A model generated the notes under the pieces. The model did no database searches, was not told the DNA's origin, and worked only from the letters and a program-made list of their open reading frames with translations. Positions 22,708 through 33,869 of a DNA stretch of 64,000 nt are shown piece by piece. The position numbers and the translations under genes were made by a program. The first letter of the stretch is position 1. Each line of letters starts with the position of its first letter. The stretch spans positions 49,315,131 to 49,379,130 of the forward strand of contig NC_037682.1 of assembly GCF_003255815.1 (NCBI RefSeq), in the 5' to 3' direction. The DNA is from Theropithecus gelada. Taxonomy: Eukaryota; Chordata; Mammalia; Primates; Cercopithecidae.

Positions 22708-25700
22708 TCAAAGAGATTTTTGAGAATGTATGTGAGTCTCTGTGTGTGTGTGTCTAAAAACATGAAGTTAGGAAGTAGAGGGAAATGTAACAACTGTTAG
22801 TTAATTCAGTCACTATTACATAACAGAATAATGTGTTTATCAAGACCATCCTGGCATGGTAGTTCAGATCAGTAGCCTGTATTAGTGGTAAAGGGTGTTC
22901 TCTGGCTTTAATTATACATACATTCCAGAGAAAATAGTAATTCGTATTTTGTTTTGTTTTTGTAACTTATTGATAGTCCAGTGTCAAATTCCATTGGTCT
23001 GTGTCGGGATACCTTTATATTTGTTTGTGAAGTGAGCATCTGGGTTTCAGTGATCTCCAGGCAGCTTTGGGTTCTCCAGATACTGAACAGAGCTGTCTGT
23101 GGGTGGGGTCAAACATGCCTGTGACTTTTGACCATTGGAAATGAAGGAAAACATTTGTGGTAAGAAACAACAGCATATGCTTGACCTCCAAAGCATACAC
23201 ATCTATAAATGGATAAAAATGACTATTTAAGGTTTTTTTTAAAAAAGAACCACTGTGTCTACAAAGAAAGAAACCCTAATTCAATGTTTGAAAAAGCAAA
23301 CCGTGTGGGTGAAAGAACATGTTTTTGTCAAAAACATCTGTGGTGTTCCCTATGATGTATTTGATCCTGGTGGTGAATCAACAAAGTTAAGTATTAGAGA
23401 CAAAAATTGACTTTAGACAACTTATTATGTCATAAATAATTATTAATTCAACCCAAAGTATTTCAGGGCTATCTTTAAACTGTTGTTATTTTGACTAATT
23501 GACAGATATACAAAATAAAGTTCTCATACCAAAATTAAGGCATTGCCTGAATTTGTTATTTAGCAGTTGCAGATTGCAGATGGTTATGTATGTGTTCTTT
23601 GTACATTCATTTTAATTTTTACTTCAGTACAATGTTTCCTAGAGGTGGTTTCCTCACTGTCAGAAGATAACTACCACTGGGCCTAATTTTATAGAACTGA
23701 AGTTTTCAGCTTGCCATAGTTTTAAATGTGATTTTACTATAGTCATGATTTATAGACCATATTGTTTATGTTTTTGAAGATGTAAGAGATTCCATACCTG
23801 ATTTTATGGGGTTTTTTCTTTCCCAAATACTGAAATAATAAATGATGGGGTAAAACTTCCCCAAACAAAATGTAAAATTTACAGGAACAAATAATTTGAC
23901 ATGAAATTTTCTCTGTGGATAAATTGGGTTGATGAAATTAACAGCGATGGAAAAATGGTGTCTTCAGGGATTGTGTCAAAAGAAGCTGAGTTATGTCAAA
24001 GACAGTGAATGGTATGAACTATTAGGTGAATTTTAAAAGTAGTGTCCAAATGTAAATAGTGAATTCAAAGTATTACTCAGCAGCTGCAAGAGTGATCGGA
24101 AAAGCTGACATGACCAATTTAGTCATTTCTTAATCACTTTCGTTACGCACTATTGTCAGCTCTAAGAGGCAAATTTTCATCCTGATTTACACCCGTAATG
24201 CTAATACTTGAAACCTGGAACCTCTCAAAATCATTTGCTTGCAAAACACCTTTTAGATCATCTTAGATGTTTCTGTGACCCAATGTCATTAAAAAAATGT
24301 GAAAAATATATTGCATATGTCAAAGAAAATTTTTCATTTCCCATTTATATGTTATGAAAGAGGTATTATTTACTGTAAAATCCAAAAGTATTAATTGGGT
24401 GCCTTTGGTTTAAATAAAATTGATTGTTAAGGCAGAAAATAGAGGATAATATGAGTCTTATTCTGCTGTAGACTCCCAATAAAAGAAGCAGTGACCCAAC
24501 TCATTAGCCCTTTGATTTAATATATTGACACTTGGGTACGAATAATTTCATTTAGTGGCTTTTGCTTCCCAGGGATCAATTTAATTAGTTATAAAATGTG
24601 ACTTCTTGTCAAGAGCTAGAAGAAATGCTGACGTTAAATAAAGTCATACGCAATTTAAACAATAAAGCTATCGATGCCTGGTTAAAAGTTAATGATGCAA
24701 AAAAAAATGGCTTAATAGAGACAACCTCAGCAGTGAAAGTGATGCTAGGAAAATTAAGCTAAGTGGGTGAATGAGGAATGGTGATGTTTTGTTAAAACAA
24801 ATCTGTGGCTGGTCTGATGGCTGGCTAAGTTGTAAGTACATCATCTTTCAGCCTGAGAGACAGAACCAGTTCTAGACTCCTTGCTCAATATTCCTTCAGT
24901 GTGAGTTTCATTTGTTTATAGGTTTTAGGATCCAGGGGAGGGAAAAAAATCTTGTTTAGGCTTCATGGACAAGAAAACTTCCTGAAATCAACTTTCATGT
25001 TTGAGAGAAAGATATGGAAGTGTTATTCATGACCGTCCCATCCCGAAGTGGCTTCCATGAAGTAGTCTCATGTGGGCTCTGCTAGCTGGCCCCTAGCATC
25101 TCTGCAAAATACCACTGTACAAGTATGGCTTGTCCAAAGCCATTTCTATTTGTGTAAAAATGTTTGAAATGAACTCTGGGTTTACATTTTGGCCTGGAAG
25201 ATTTGCCTCCTTTTGAATAGTGGTTACTTATGAAAGTAGTTCTTCCCAACTTAGAGAAACATAACCTTTTTTAGCTATGTAATTAATGCCACCTCTAACT
25301 CACTTCTGTAATCAATATTGTTATTTTATGTCTCTGACAGCATCCATACACTGACTTTGACACTAACTTGAGTTATCTTTTTCTCCGTATCTCCAGCCTC
25401 AATATACTTATGTTACAGAATGAGTGAACTGGCCTAGAATTAAGTAACTAGACAATCTCAATCTCTAAAATGCTTTCAAACTCCCTAATTTAATCATAGA
25501 TTCAAACCCAATTGTTTAATTCAGTCAAATCAATTGCTTTGGGAGTGGTATAGTCAAAACAACCAGTTGGTTGACTAAAAGATCCTGGTTTCTGCTGGTA
25601 TGTGTACACGTACCCACAATTGCCTCTTTTTGGCATTGGCTGCTACTGGGTCATTAACACCAGTTAGCTAAATAAAAGATAACCACATTTTATTGTCACA

Positions 25701-28270
25701 CAAAATTTGTATCTCACTTATCCAGCTGTTACCTTTCCAAGTCATTTGCTCATTAGCTAAAGATGATGAAGAACATATTTAAACTTGATGAGTTTTAAAA
25801 TACTTATTCTAGTCAAAGGAATTGACATAAGTATTCTATACCTAATTTTTCAAAAGCAACCAAAGAAGTGTTTTCCCTTTTCCAATTTTGTCCCTAGCAG
25901 GTTCTGAAGTCTGTGGTTGCTGGATGGGAATAAAAGTGCAATGAACTGAGCTCTGGAAAGGAAGATGAAATAGGAATTTATGTTCTTTAATGACCTATCA
26001 GACTCCTATTTCCTAACTTTATAATGAAGCACATATTCTCTCAGTGTTTTCTTCCTGGAATGTACTGAAAAGGGTCAAGATTAAAGATCCTGGGCAAAAG
26101 CTTACTGTTTTGGAAATCTGTTTATTGCATATTTTTTTTCTGCTGGTTCAGCTGCCAAGGAAATTACTGTAGAGCCTACAGTAGACCATCAAAGTGCAAT
26201 ATATCTCTCTAGGAAAATCAGCAAATAACTTACCTATGGGTTAACATAAAATAACTGCCCTTGAAAATTTCAATAAAGCTTAAAAACCTTGAACTTTCAG
26301 TGAAATTTGTATACTAAAAAATGTGTTTGGGCTGAAATGATTTGGAGTTTCATTTGTCATTCCATTTGTATAGTGTACGTGCACACATTGACAAGAAGGA
26401 CACGTGGTAGTTAACTTTGAGAAGGGGCATTTTTGAGAGGGAGCTGACAAACTTTAACCAACAAAATGACTTTCAGAACTCTTGAAGGAAGAAGCAGCAA
26501 TGTGGAGACAAATGAGTATGCTTACATAGTATTTGGTAAAACTATGTAAAAGTACAGAAGGGATTATTGCTGCAGTTAAAATCTGTGCCAGAGACAAGTT
26601 TTTCCACTGGAGTAAAGGTTATCTTTTTTTTTCTTCTTAATGTTGGGGAAAGGGCAATTAACTGAGGACAAGAGGGAAATTGTTGGGGACTGATGTTAGA
26701 TAAACTATTTTGTCTTTGTGTTGACATTATATTGGCTACAGCCTACACGAGGGAATGCCTGGAAAAAAAGTAAGGAGAGAGAGGCATTAATATTTTTTAG
26801 TGTGCGTGGGTGCGCCAGCAGTAGAGGGGCCCGTGTTTTCTTAGGGCTCAGATGGCAAAGCTAAGCATTCAGCCTACAGCAGGAAAAAAGTGCCTTTTTT
26901 GTTTTCTGACTGCAGAGTCCAGGCATTCCCAGGGGAACACAATGAATGGCCCATTTTGTCCAACACGGTTTCATAGACATAGATTTCTTGTTTTTTCATA
27001 ATTATTCTTGCCCGTCATTGGGTGTGCACATGACATTTGAGCGTGTTTTAAAGTCTTAACACACTCATGTGCCTGCAATAAAGTTACTCATAACAATCCC
27101 GGCTTTCTCCAGACAACAGAGCAGGGTCTGTTGTTTTCACAAGTCACAGCAGCTGGGAGGCAATTGTGAAGACAACAGCTTAATCTAACTGGAAAATACA
27201 GGAAGAAGAGAGTATACACTAAATTTCCTCCCATATTATTCAAACAATGAAGAATAAAAAAAAGGCTATGGGTGGTCTAACTCAATAACTGATTGGCAGA
27301 ATATACTTCAAATTGCTTTAGACTGTTGTCTTTAAATGTTAAGAATCTACAAAGTTAAATTCACTGTATTTGTTAATCAGCTAAAAGGCAGGCTCAGGCA
27401 ATGGTACACAACTACATTTCAATGGCTGTAAAAATTATTACAGATCACTTGTTTTTTATAGTTTGTTAACTAGCAGTTGGTGTTTGTATAAAAAGATGCT
27501 TTGACAATGTAGTTATGAAGCAATGGTTATTCTCCTTTGAAAGGCATGTGAAAGACCAAGAGGTTCATGGTAATTCACATCTTCATGCCAGGCTGCATTT
27601 CTGGTGTACAGTCATTAGTAAGTTTTAAATTTCACACTGAATAACAGAATTTAGGGAAGAGGAGAGTAACTGAAAGATTTAAATCTGACCTGGAACATCA
27701 GAGTAGTAAACTGGCTGTGCTCTTCAGGGTGCTGAGGTGAACAAATTTATTTTTATTCCATGTGGATGGGAAGAGATAAGAAATGTGAGAAGTACAATAA
27801 AAAGGAAATTTCAGTGTTCATTGAAGTTTGGTTTTGGGGGGAAGGAATTAAGCAGGACATGCGGAAGGAAGTGACTTAAAAAGCAAGAATGATAGTGCCA
27901 TGCTTAACTATTTCAAACTCCACTATCCTTTTCCCTTTAAGGAAACGTTTTGTGAAAGAACTTCTTGTGGACTCTTAAAAGATATCCAGGTGACCTGAAA
28001 AAATTTGCTTTCTCTAAGACATAGTGGTTCTATTAATATTTTACTGGGAAAGATGAAGTGGTCAGGTCTGGGAACTTGTCTCATCGCCTTTTTAGGCACT
28101 CAGATACCTGAATACCTGTAATCTCATTTCACTTCCATTCTTCGTATGAAAATACTACATCCTCATGAAAGTGTTTTTAAATGGAAATCTAATGGAGAAA
28201 TCCAAATGCTGCTTGGAACTATAGGATGACCTTTACTATTTCACCACTCATATATGCTGAGCATGAGCAT
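22708..28270. other. Repeat-poor intronic stretch
   Basis: Apart from a short (TG)n near 22740, I see almost no Alu, L1, LTR or MIR sequence over 5.5 kb, which is unusual beside the flanking repeat density. No open frame here is persuasive. In a large intron of a developmental regulator such blocks often hold conserved enhancers, but the sequence alone does not prove it. Confidence 0.55.
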
Positions 28271-28277
28271 GAAGAGA

Positions 28278-28519
28278 TTTATTTATTTATTTATTTTTTA
28301 TTTTTTGAGGCAAAGCCTTGCTCTTGCCTACGCTAGAGTGCAGTGGTGCAATCTTGGCTCACTGCAACCCTCGCCCACCAGGTTCAAGGAATTCTCCTAT
28401 CTCAGCCTCCCATGTAGCTGGGATTACAGGCACCTGCCACGACACCTGGCTGATTTGTGATCTGCCTGTCTTGACCTCCCAAAGTGCTGGGATTACAGGT
28501 GTGAGCCACTGTGCCCAAC
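28278..28519 (-). mobile_element. Alu (minus) with internal deletion
   Basis: Begins with a TTTATTTATTTATT tail and TTTTTGAGGCAAAGCCTTGC and ends CACTGTGCCCAACT. Between CCTGGCTGATTTG and TGATCTGCCTGTC the segment that normally carries the GTAGAGACGGGG motif is missing. AAGAGAT-like flanks fit a target-site duplication. Confidence 0.93.
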
Positions 28520-28824
28520 TAAGAGATATTTTTTATTCTTGTTTATTAAGCACCTATTCTGATCATCCTTAAATTTAAAAGAAAACCCCACTTTTGTTAT
28601 ATTATTTCCACTTTACTTACACATTTCTCCACTATTCATGGCAGAACATAACACTGACAGCCCAATAGCTAGGTTCCTGGGTGTCAAGATCTATTGCAAA
28701 AGTGAATTATTCTGTTGTCTTTGCTGGTATTTTATCCTCGTAGCCCTCAACACTTAGTGACTTTAATTAGTCGTGTACATGCCTTTATTTTTGTGCTTAC
28801 CTTTAAAGTTTAACAATTTAACAA

Positions 28825-29040
28825 TAGTTACCATTTATGGTCTTATCTGCCAGACACTGAACCACATTATGTTCATTTTCTTTAATACTCATAAATATGC
28901 AACAATATGGATTTTATCACCATTTGACAGGTGAGGAAGCTAAGGTTATCATCTAGTTAGTCGTAGCCAGGTATCAAACTTAGGACTCTGTGGCTTCAAA
29001 ACTCGTGATCGTTCTACTATAAAATATAATGCTGCCTCCC
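28825..29040 (-). repeat. MIR (minus)
   Basis: Landmarks GTTACCATTTATGG, TGCCAGACACTGAACC, ATCACCATTTGACAGGTGAGG and GGACTCTGTGGC are in MIR reverse-complement order. Confidence 0.75.
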
Positions 29041-29362
29041 AGTTAAATGAAAGGGAGGAAACAGTAGTGTCTAATTAATAGGAAGTAGGAACATAAATCA
29101 AAACATATTAGGGCTTTGCTTCCCCTTTTCCTCCCTCCCTTTCTCATTCAGTTGAAATGCCATTAAGCAGACCCAATTGTGGAAGGGTCCTGAGTTGGGT
29201 GGCAGCCCAGTGGGGTTTGAAGGCCCTATTAGGAAAGCGGCTTCTCATAGTGATGGCTTAACAAGAGTTGGGTCCTACTGGATGAAGGTTGTCAAGTGGG
29301 GAAGTGGCTTAACAGGATGAGGAGATTGGTTGGTACCATGTAAGAGATAGAGAGAAAATAAG

Positions 29363-29450
29363 TATACATATGTATGTATATGTGCATGTATGTGTGTGTG
29401 CGTATACACATATAAATATACACACACACATATACTTACTTTCCCTATCT
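29363..29450. repeat. (TATG)n/(TG)n/(CA)n tract
   Basis: GTATACATATGTATG, TGTATGTGTGTGTGCG and TATACACACACACAC follow one another. The TG and CA halves are complementary and could fold back. Confidence 0.88.
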
Positions 29451-29546
29451 CCTATATGTCATATTATATGTATGTGTATATGAGCCAGGTTTTTTACTTT
29501 TAGAAAAGAGTCACAAATATGAAATGAAGGACTTTGTGGTTATATG

Positions 29547-29578
29547 TATAGACATATATATATATATATATGTCTATA
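29547..29578. repeat. 32-bp perfect AT palindrome
   Basis: TATAGAC, an (AT)n core and GTCTATA form an exact 32-base palindrome with no spacer, followed by a further TATATATA run. Confidence 0.93.
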
Positions 29579-29599
29579 TATATAGAGAAGTGTAAATGT

Positions 29600-30550
29600 G
29601 TGTGAATATGTGTAATACATGTAAATATATTTCTTAGCTCTCTGAGGCAGCTTAGAAGCAAAGTATACTCCAATAGTAATATCAGCACGTCACACCAAGA
29701 TCTTGGCTTCTAAAAACTGTGCTTCTGAATCTGGTCTGGGGAAGGGAAAATACAGGACAAGTCTGGAATATTTTATTATTCCAGAAAGTGAGGAGGTGCT
29801 TAAAGAATTTGAAGAGCATAACAAAAGGATAAAGAATCCAGCTTGAAGGGGTAACCTGTGTCCATATGTGGTGCAATTTAGGCATCAAAAATGGTAAGAA
29901 TGGATTTATCCTATTGAATAGAATATGGATTCATGAATTGACCTGATGTATTTATGAATAAATGAAAAAATAAGAGAGAAGAGAAATGTCTTCCTTAACC
30001 TGCCAACTAATAAATATACAAGAAATTATGGAAAGAAAGTCACATGGTAACCATCATAGTAATAATGAATTCTGACAAGAAACATAAAGGTATGCTAAAA
30101 TTATTGGGTGAGGAGTTGGATAAAGAATGATACATTTACATAGTCTCAAAGTATCTCCCCACACAATACTTAGGAAAATGTAGAAAAAAAAGTGTAACAG
30201 GATAGTGGAAAAAACCTGGTAGATACCATATTACTCAGGTGACATTAACAGTGATGGGACAAATTGATAAATATTACCTGATGGGATATAATGAGAAGAG
30301 CCCAGCATCGTTTCTGGTGATAATGTCTGACAAAAATGTATTGCCTGAATCTAATGATACAGAAACATTAGGAAAAAAGTTAAGGTACAGTCTACAAAAT
30401 AACTGTCTTGAAATCTCCAAAATCGTTAAGATTATAAAGATCAAAGAAGAACTGAGTATTTCAGATTGGAGGATACTAAGGAGACATGATGACACATGAT
30501 TCTGTATTGGATCTTATTGCTATAAAGGATATATTGGGACAGTTATAATA
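29600..30550. other. Intronic sequence, nothing recognised
   Basis: Contains two overlapping frames on opposite strands (86 codons at 30239-30499 plus and 73 at 30274-30495 minus). Neither has recognisable motifs or splice context. Confidence 0.45.
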
Positions 30551-30554
30551 AAAA

Positions 30555-30725
30555 TGAAGGCACTAGAATCACTTGATCTTTTGAATCCTGGCTCTTTTTA
30601 GAAACTCTGGACTTAACCTTTATGAGGCTCTGTTTATTTAGTCTATAAAGGGGCAAAATGATGCCCCACTGAGCAGTAGTGTTGTATAGATTAGTTGAGG
30701 TAAAGTATGGAACTATCTAGCACTT
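30555..30725 (+). repeat. MIR (plus)
   Basis: TTGAATCCTGGCTCTTTTTAG, ACTTAACCTTTATGAGGCTC and AGTATGGAACTATCTAGCACTT match a MIR in sense order. Confidence 0.65.
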
Positions 30726-30956
30726 ATTTTTTGGAATGTAGACATTAAATGTGTAATTCATTAAGCTTCTTTATTCCTAGAAGCAATTCTGTATGTAGAA
30801 CTATGGCAAAGCCCCAAATTTTAAAAATTCCTGGTTTACTGGTAGGCTCAAAAGTAAGATAGTAGAAGAACCATTATCACAGTCTAGTCCTTTGACATCT
30901 AAACAACGGACTTTTTATTATCCAGTGTGTCTTTCTCTCTTAAAACCCACATACCA

Positions 30957-31256
30957 TTTATTTATTTTATTTTATTTTATTTATTGGAGAGAGTCTTACT
31001 CTGTTGCCCAGGTTGGAGTGCAGTGGTGTGATCTCAGCTCACTGCAACCTCCGTCTCCTGGGCTCAAGTGATTCTCGTGCCTCAGCATCCTGAGTAGCTG
31101 AGATTACAGGTGCATGCCACCATGTCCAGCTAATCTTTTGTATTTTAGTGGAGACCATGTTACCCAGGGTGGTTTTAAACTCCCGAGCTCAGCAAGTCCA
31201 TCCACCTCAGCCTCCCAAAGTGCTAGGATTACAGGCATGAGCCACTGCGCCTGGCC
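30957..31256 (-). mobile_element. Alu (full length, minus)
   Basis: TTTATTTTATTTTATTTATTGG tail, GTTGCCCAGGTTGGAGTGC, then the end ACTGCGCCTGGCC. The target-site duplication CCCACAT lies at 30946-30952 and 31257-31263. Confidence 0.95.
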
Positions 31257-31548
31257 CCCACATGCTCTTTAGATAAACACAAACACTTTGTACAATTCTT
31301 TAATGTTACAGAAAGTTCAGATTAGATTAATGTTGCAACACAAAAATTATTTTTATCTTCCAAGGCACATATGATTTAAGTATTTGTGAGTTTTTCTTAG
31401 TGTAGAAGTCAGAGCACAAAGCTCGTCACTTGTAACATGATACTGAATGCTCTGCTTCATTTTTCTTACAATAGGCAAAGTAAAACCAGAATCACAAATA
31501 CATGGTGATGAAAACTGGTTTATGGTTTGGAGAGACTATATACTTATG

Positions 31549-31742
31549 TAGGCATACCTCAGGGACATTTCAGGTTCTGTTTCAGACCACCACAATAAAG
31601 TGGATTTCATAATAAAATGAGTTGTTGGAAAAATGACGTTGGTAGACTTGCTTGACCAGGGCTGCCACAAACCTTCAATTTGTAAAAACACATTACCTGT
31701 GAAGTACAATAAAGCAAAGAACAATAAAATGAGGTATACCTG
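31549..31742 (+). mobile_element. Tigger1-derived short DNA transposon
   Basis: The terminal inverted repeats GGCATACCTCAGGGACATTT and GAATGAGGTATACCTG-like end pair, with the internal text CAGACCACCACAATAAAGTGG and AGACTTGCTTGACCAGGGCTG. These are the two ends of Tigger1 joined without the transposase region, giving a non-autonomous element of about 194 bases. A TA follows the right end (31743-31744). Strand is arbitrary. Confidence 0.85.
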
Positions 31743-31884
31743 TACATACTAATTCAAACTATACACACCTTCTTCAAGAAGTTTTCAAGGCTTTCCTTAC
31801 TTCCCTCTCATTTCCCCTTTCCTCACTACTCTTACTGCTACAGTGTGGCCCAGGGCCCCAGTCTTGGAAATCTCAGCATCATTA

Positions 31885-32150
31885 GGCAATATGGAACAAT
31901 GGTTGAGAGTAGGATTCTGGAGGCAGACTGCCTGGATTCAAATCCTGGACCCTCCCCTTAATAGCTGCCTGATCTTGAGGCAAGCTACCAAGCTTTTCTG
32001 TGCCTCATCTGTAAAATGGGGAAAATAACAGTATCTAATTTATGAAGATGTTTTGAGAATTAAATGTGTTAATGCATGTAAAGCACTTAAAAAAGTGCCT
32101 GGCACATTGCCAATACTATATCAGTGTAGCCTTTATTGTTATTATCATTA
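31885..32150 (+). repeat. MIR (plus)
   Basis: A well-preserved MIR: GGAGGCAGACTGCCTGGATTC, TCATCTGTAAAATGGGGAAAA, GTAAAGCACTTAAAAAAGTGCCTGGCACAT, followed by an ATT/ATC-rich simple tract. Confidence 0.9.
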
Positions 32151-32198
32151 TTATCATCACCAATATAAGTACCACAGTGGCTCGAAACTGTATAATAG

Positions 32199-32480
32199 TT
32201 GGGTGCAGTGGCTCATGCTTTTAATCCCAGCACTTTGGGAGTCCAAGGCAGGCAGATCACGAGGTCAGGAGTTCGAGACCAGCCTGACCAACATGGTGAA
32301 ACCCTGTCTCTACTAAATACAAAAGTTAGCCGGGTGTGGTGGAGCGCACCTGTCATCCCAGCTGTTCAGGAGGCTGAGGCAGAAGAATCACTTGAACCTG
32401 GGAGGCAGAGGTTGCAGTGAGCCAAGATCATGCCATTGCACTCCAGCCTGGGCGAGAGAGTGAGACTCCATCTCAAAAAA

Positions 32481-32510
<30 letters not shown>
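32199..32510 (+). mobile_element. Alu (full length, plus)
   Basis: From TTGGGTGCAGTGGCTCATGC to an (AAAAC)n tail. Target-site duplications are AAACTGTATAATA at 32185-32197 and AAACTGTAAAATA at 32511-32523 (12 of 13 identical). Confidence 0.96.
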
Positions 32511-32515
<5 letters not shown>

Positions 32516-33659
32516 GTAAAATAATACGACAATGTTGTAATGTCATAAGTCTCAAATTAGATTAGTATGTGTCCTTAGGTCTTTGGTCTGTCCCTTTTAT
32601 TTTTGTGCCTGATAAGATAATTCAGAAACTTTACTCTTACCCTCCCTTAGATATTTTAGTGAAAATATTGGTGTTTGTGTCTTGAGAGAGTCTTCTCTAA
32701 TCGCTGTTCTTATGGAAAACCTTTATAGGATAGCATAGACCCAGCTCTGTTCCTCAGAGTTTTTTCTCCTACCTACACTCACAAACATGGTTTGGTGATT
32801 CTCAAGTCACATACACCTACCACCCCAAAATGTATTCCTTGAAAAGCAACTGTAGCAGTAGGGTAGGGCCACCCTTTCCTTCAGGGCATAATGAATCTCT
32901 AGAGAAGGAGAACATGAAGAATACATATGCACAGACACGATGATTCTGAAATACTCTCCAAAAGGGGGTGTGCCCCATTTGTTTAGGAGAGCACTGAACT
33001 ATTTTGAAATGATTACATTTAAATTCACTGGATAATGTCTACTATGTACTAAGCACTTTACATTGTTTTCTCTTCACAATACCCTCTTTTAATAAGAAAA
33101 CCAAAGTTAGGCAATTTTTTTATGGTACTGGGGTTTGAGTTAGATCTTTTAACTTCAATTCACTTATTCCAGGGCATATTTTACCATATCACAACTGTCT
33201 CTGAATGAATAATATACTTTTTAACTGTTCATTAAAATAAAACTATAAAAGAAGGATTGAAATCTGCCTACTCTTGCTTTGCTCATTTATATGCTAGTGT
33301 TATGCCATTCTGAGAGATCAGCTTGTGAGATGAAGGAATAGGCTGCTCAGGTTTGCAGTACTTGGTGGATTTTGTGTGTCCTTGTGATATAAAGTTGCTT
33401 TTCATTCAAAGCTAAGAGCAGGTAGGACAAGGCTATCATTGTGACAAGTTAGTATAAATGGAACAAATAAAACAGGCAACCTGATAGCTCAACAGGGATT
33501 CAGAATGAGCCCAGACTTCCCAATGGAACTCCTGTTCTGTTTAATGCTAAAGTAGAATTTCCCTTTTTCTAAAGATGATGTTAATACGTACCCACCTTTA
33601 CCCACAATAGAAAAAGAAAAACCTTTATCATGCCAACATCTTCCTAGATACAAAGATAA

Positions 33660-33687
33660 GCTTTTTCTTTCTTTCTTTCTTTTTTTG
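33660..33687. repeat. (CTTT)n short tract
   Basis: A few CTTT units followed by T7 and GAGA. There is no Alu body next to it. Confidence 0.8.
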
Positions 33688-33719
33688 AGAAACAGTTGTA
33701 AAATTTTGGAAATTATAGC

Positions 33720-33860
33720 CTGAAATATAGGCTTGAATTCTGGCTCTGCCACTTGCTTGGTATAGTCTTAGATAAATTACATAATTTTTCTTAATGGCAG
33801 TCATCCCATATGTAAAATGGGAAAGTAATGAAGTAATGCCTGCTTTATAGGACAATTTAG
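33720..33860 (+). repeat. MIR fragment (plus)
   Basis: GAATTCTGGCTCTGCCACTTGC, TTAGATAAATTACATAA and GTAAAATGGGAAAGTAATG match a MIR core. Confidence 0.75.
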
Positions 33861-33869
33861 AATTTTTCT

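Noticed and set aside
30239..30499. Overlapping 86- and 73-codon frames on opposite strands
   Set aside because: No motif, splice context or codon pattern supports either; frames of this length are expected by chance in AT-rich intron.
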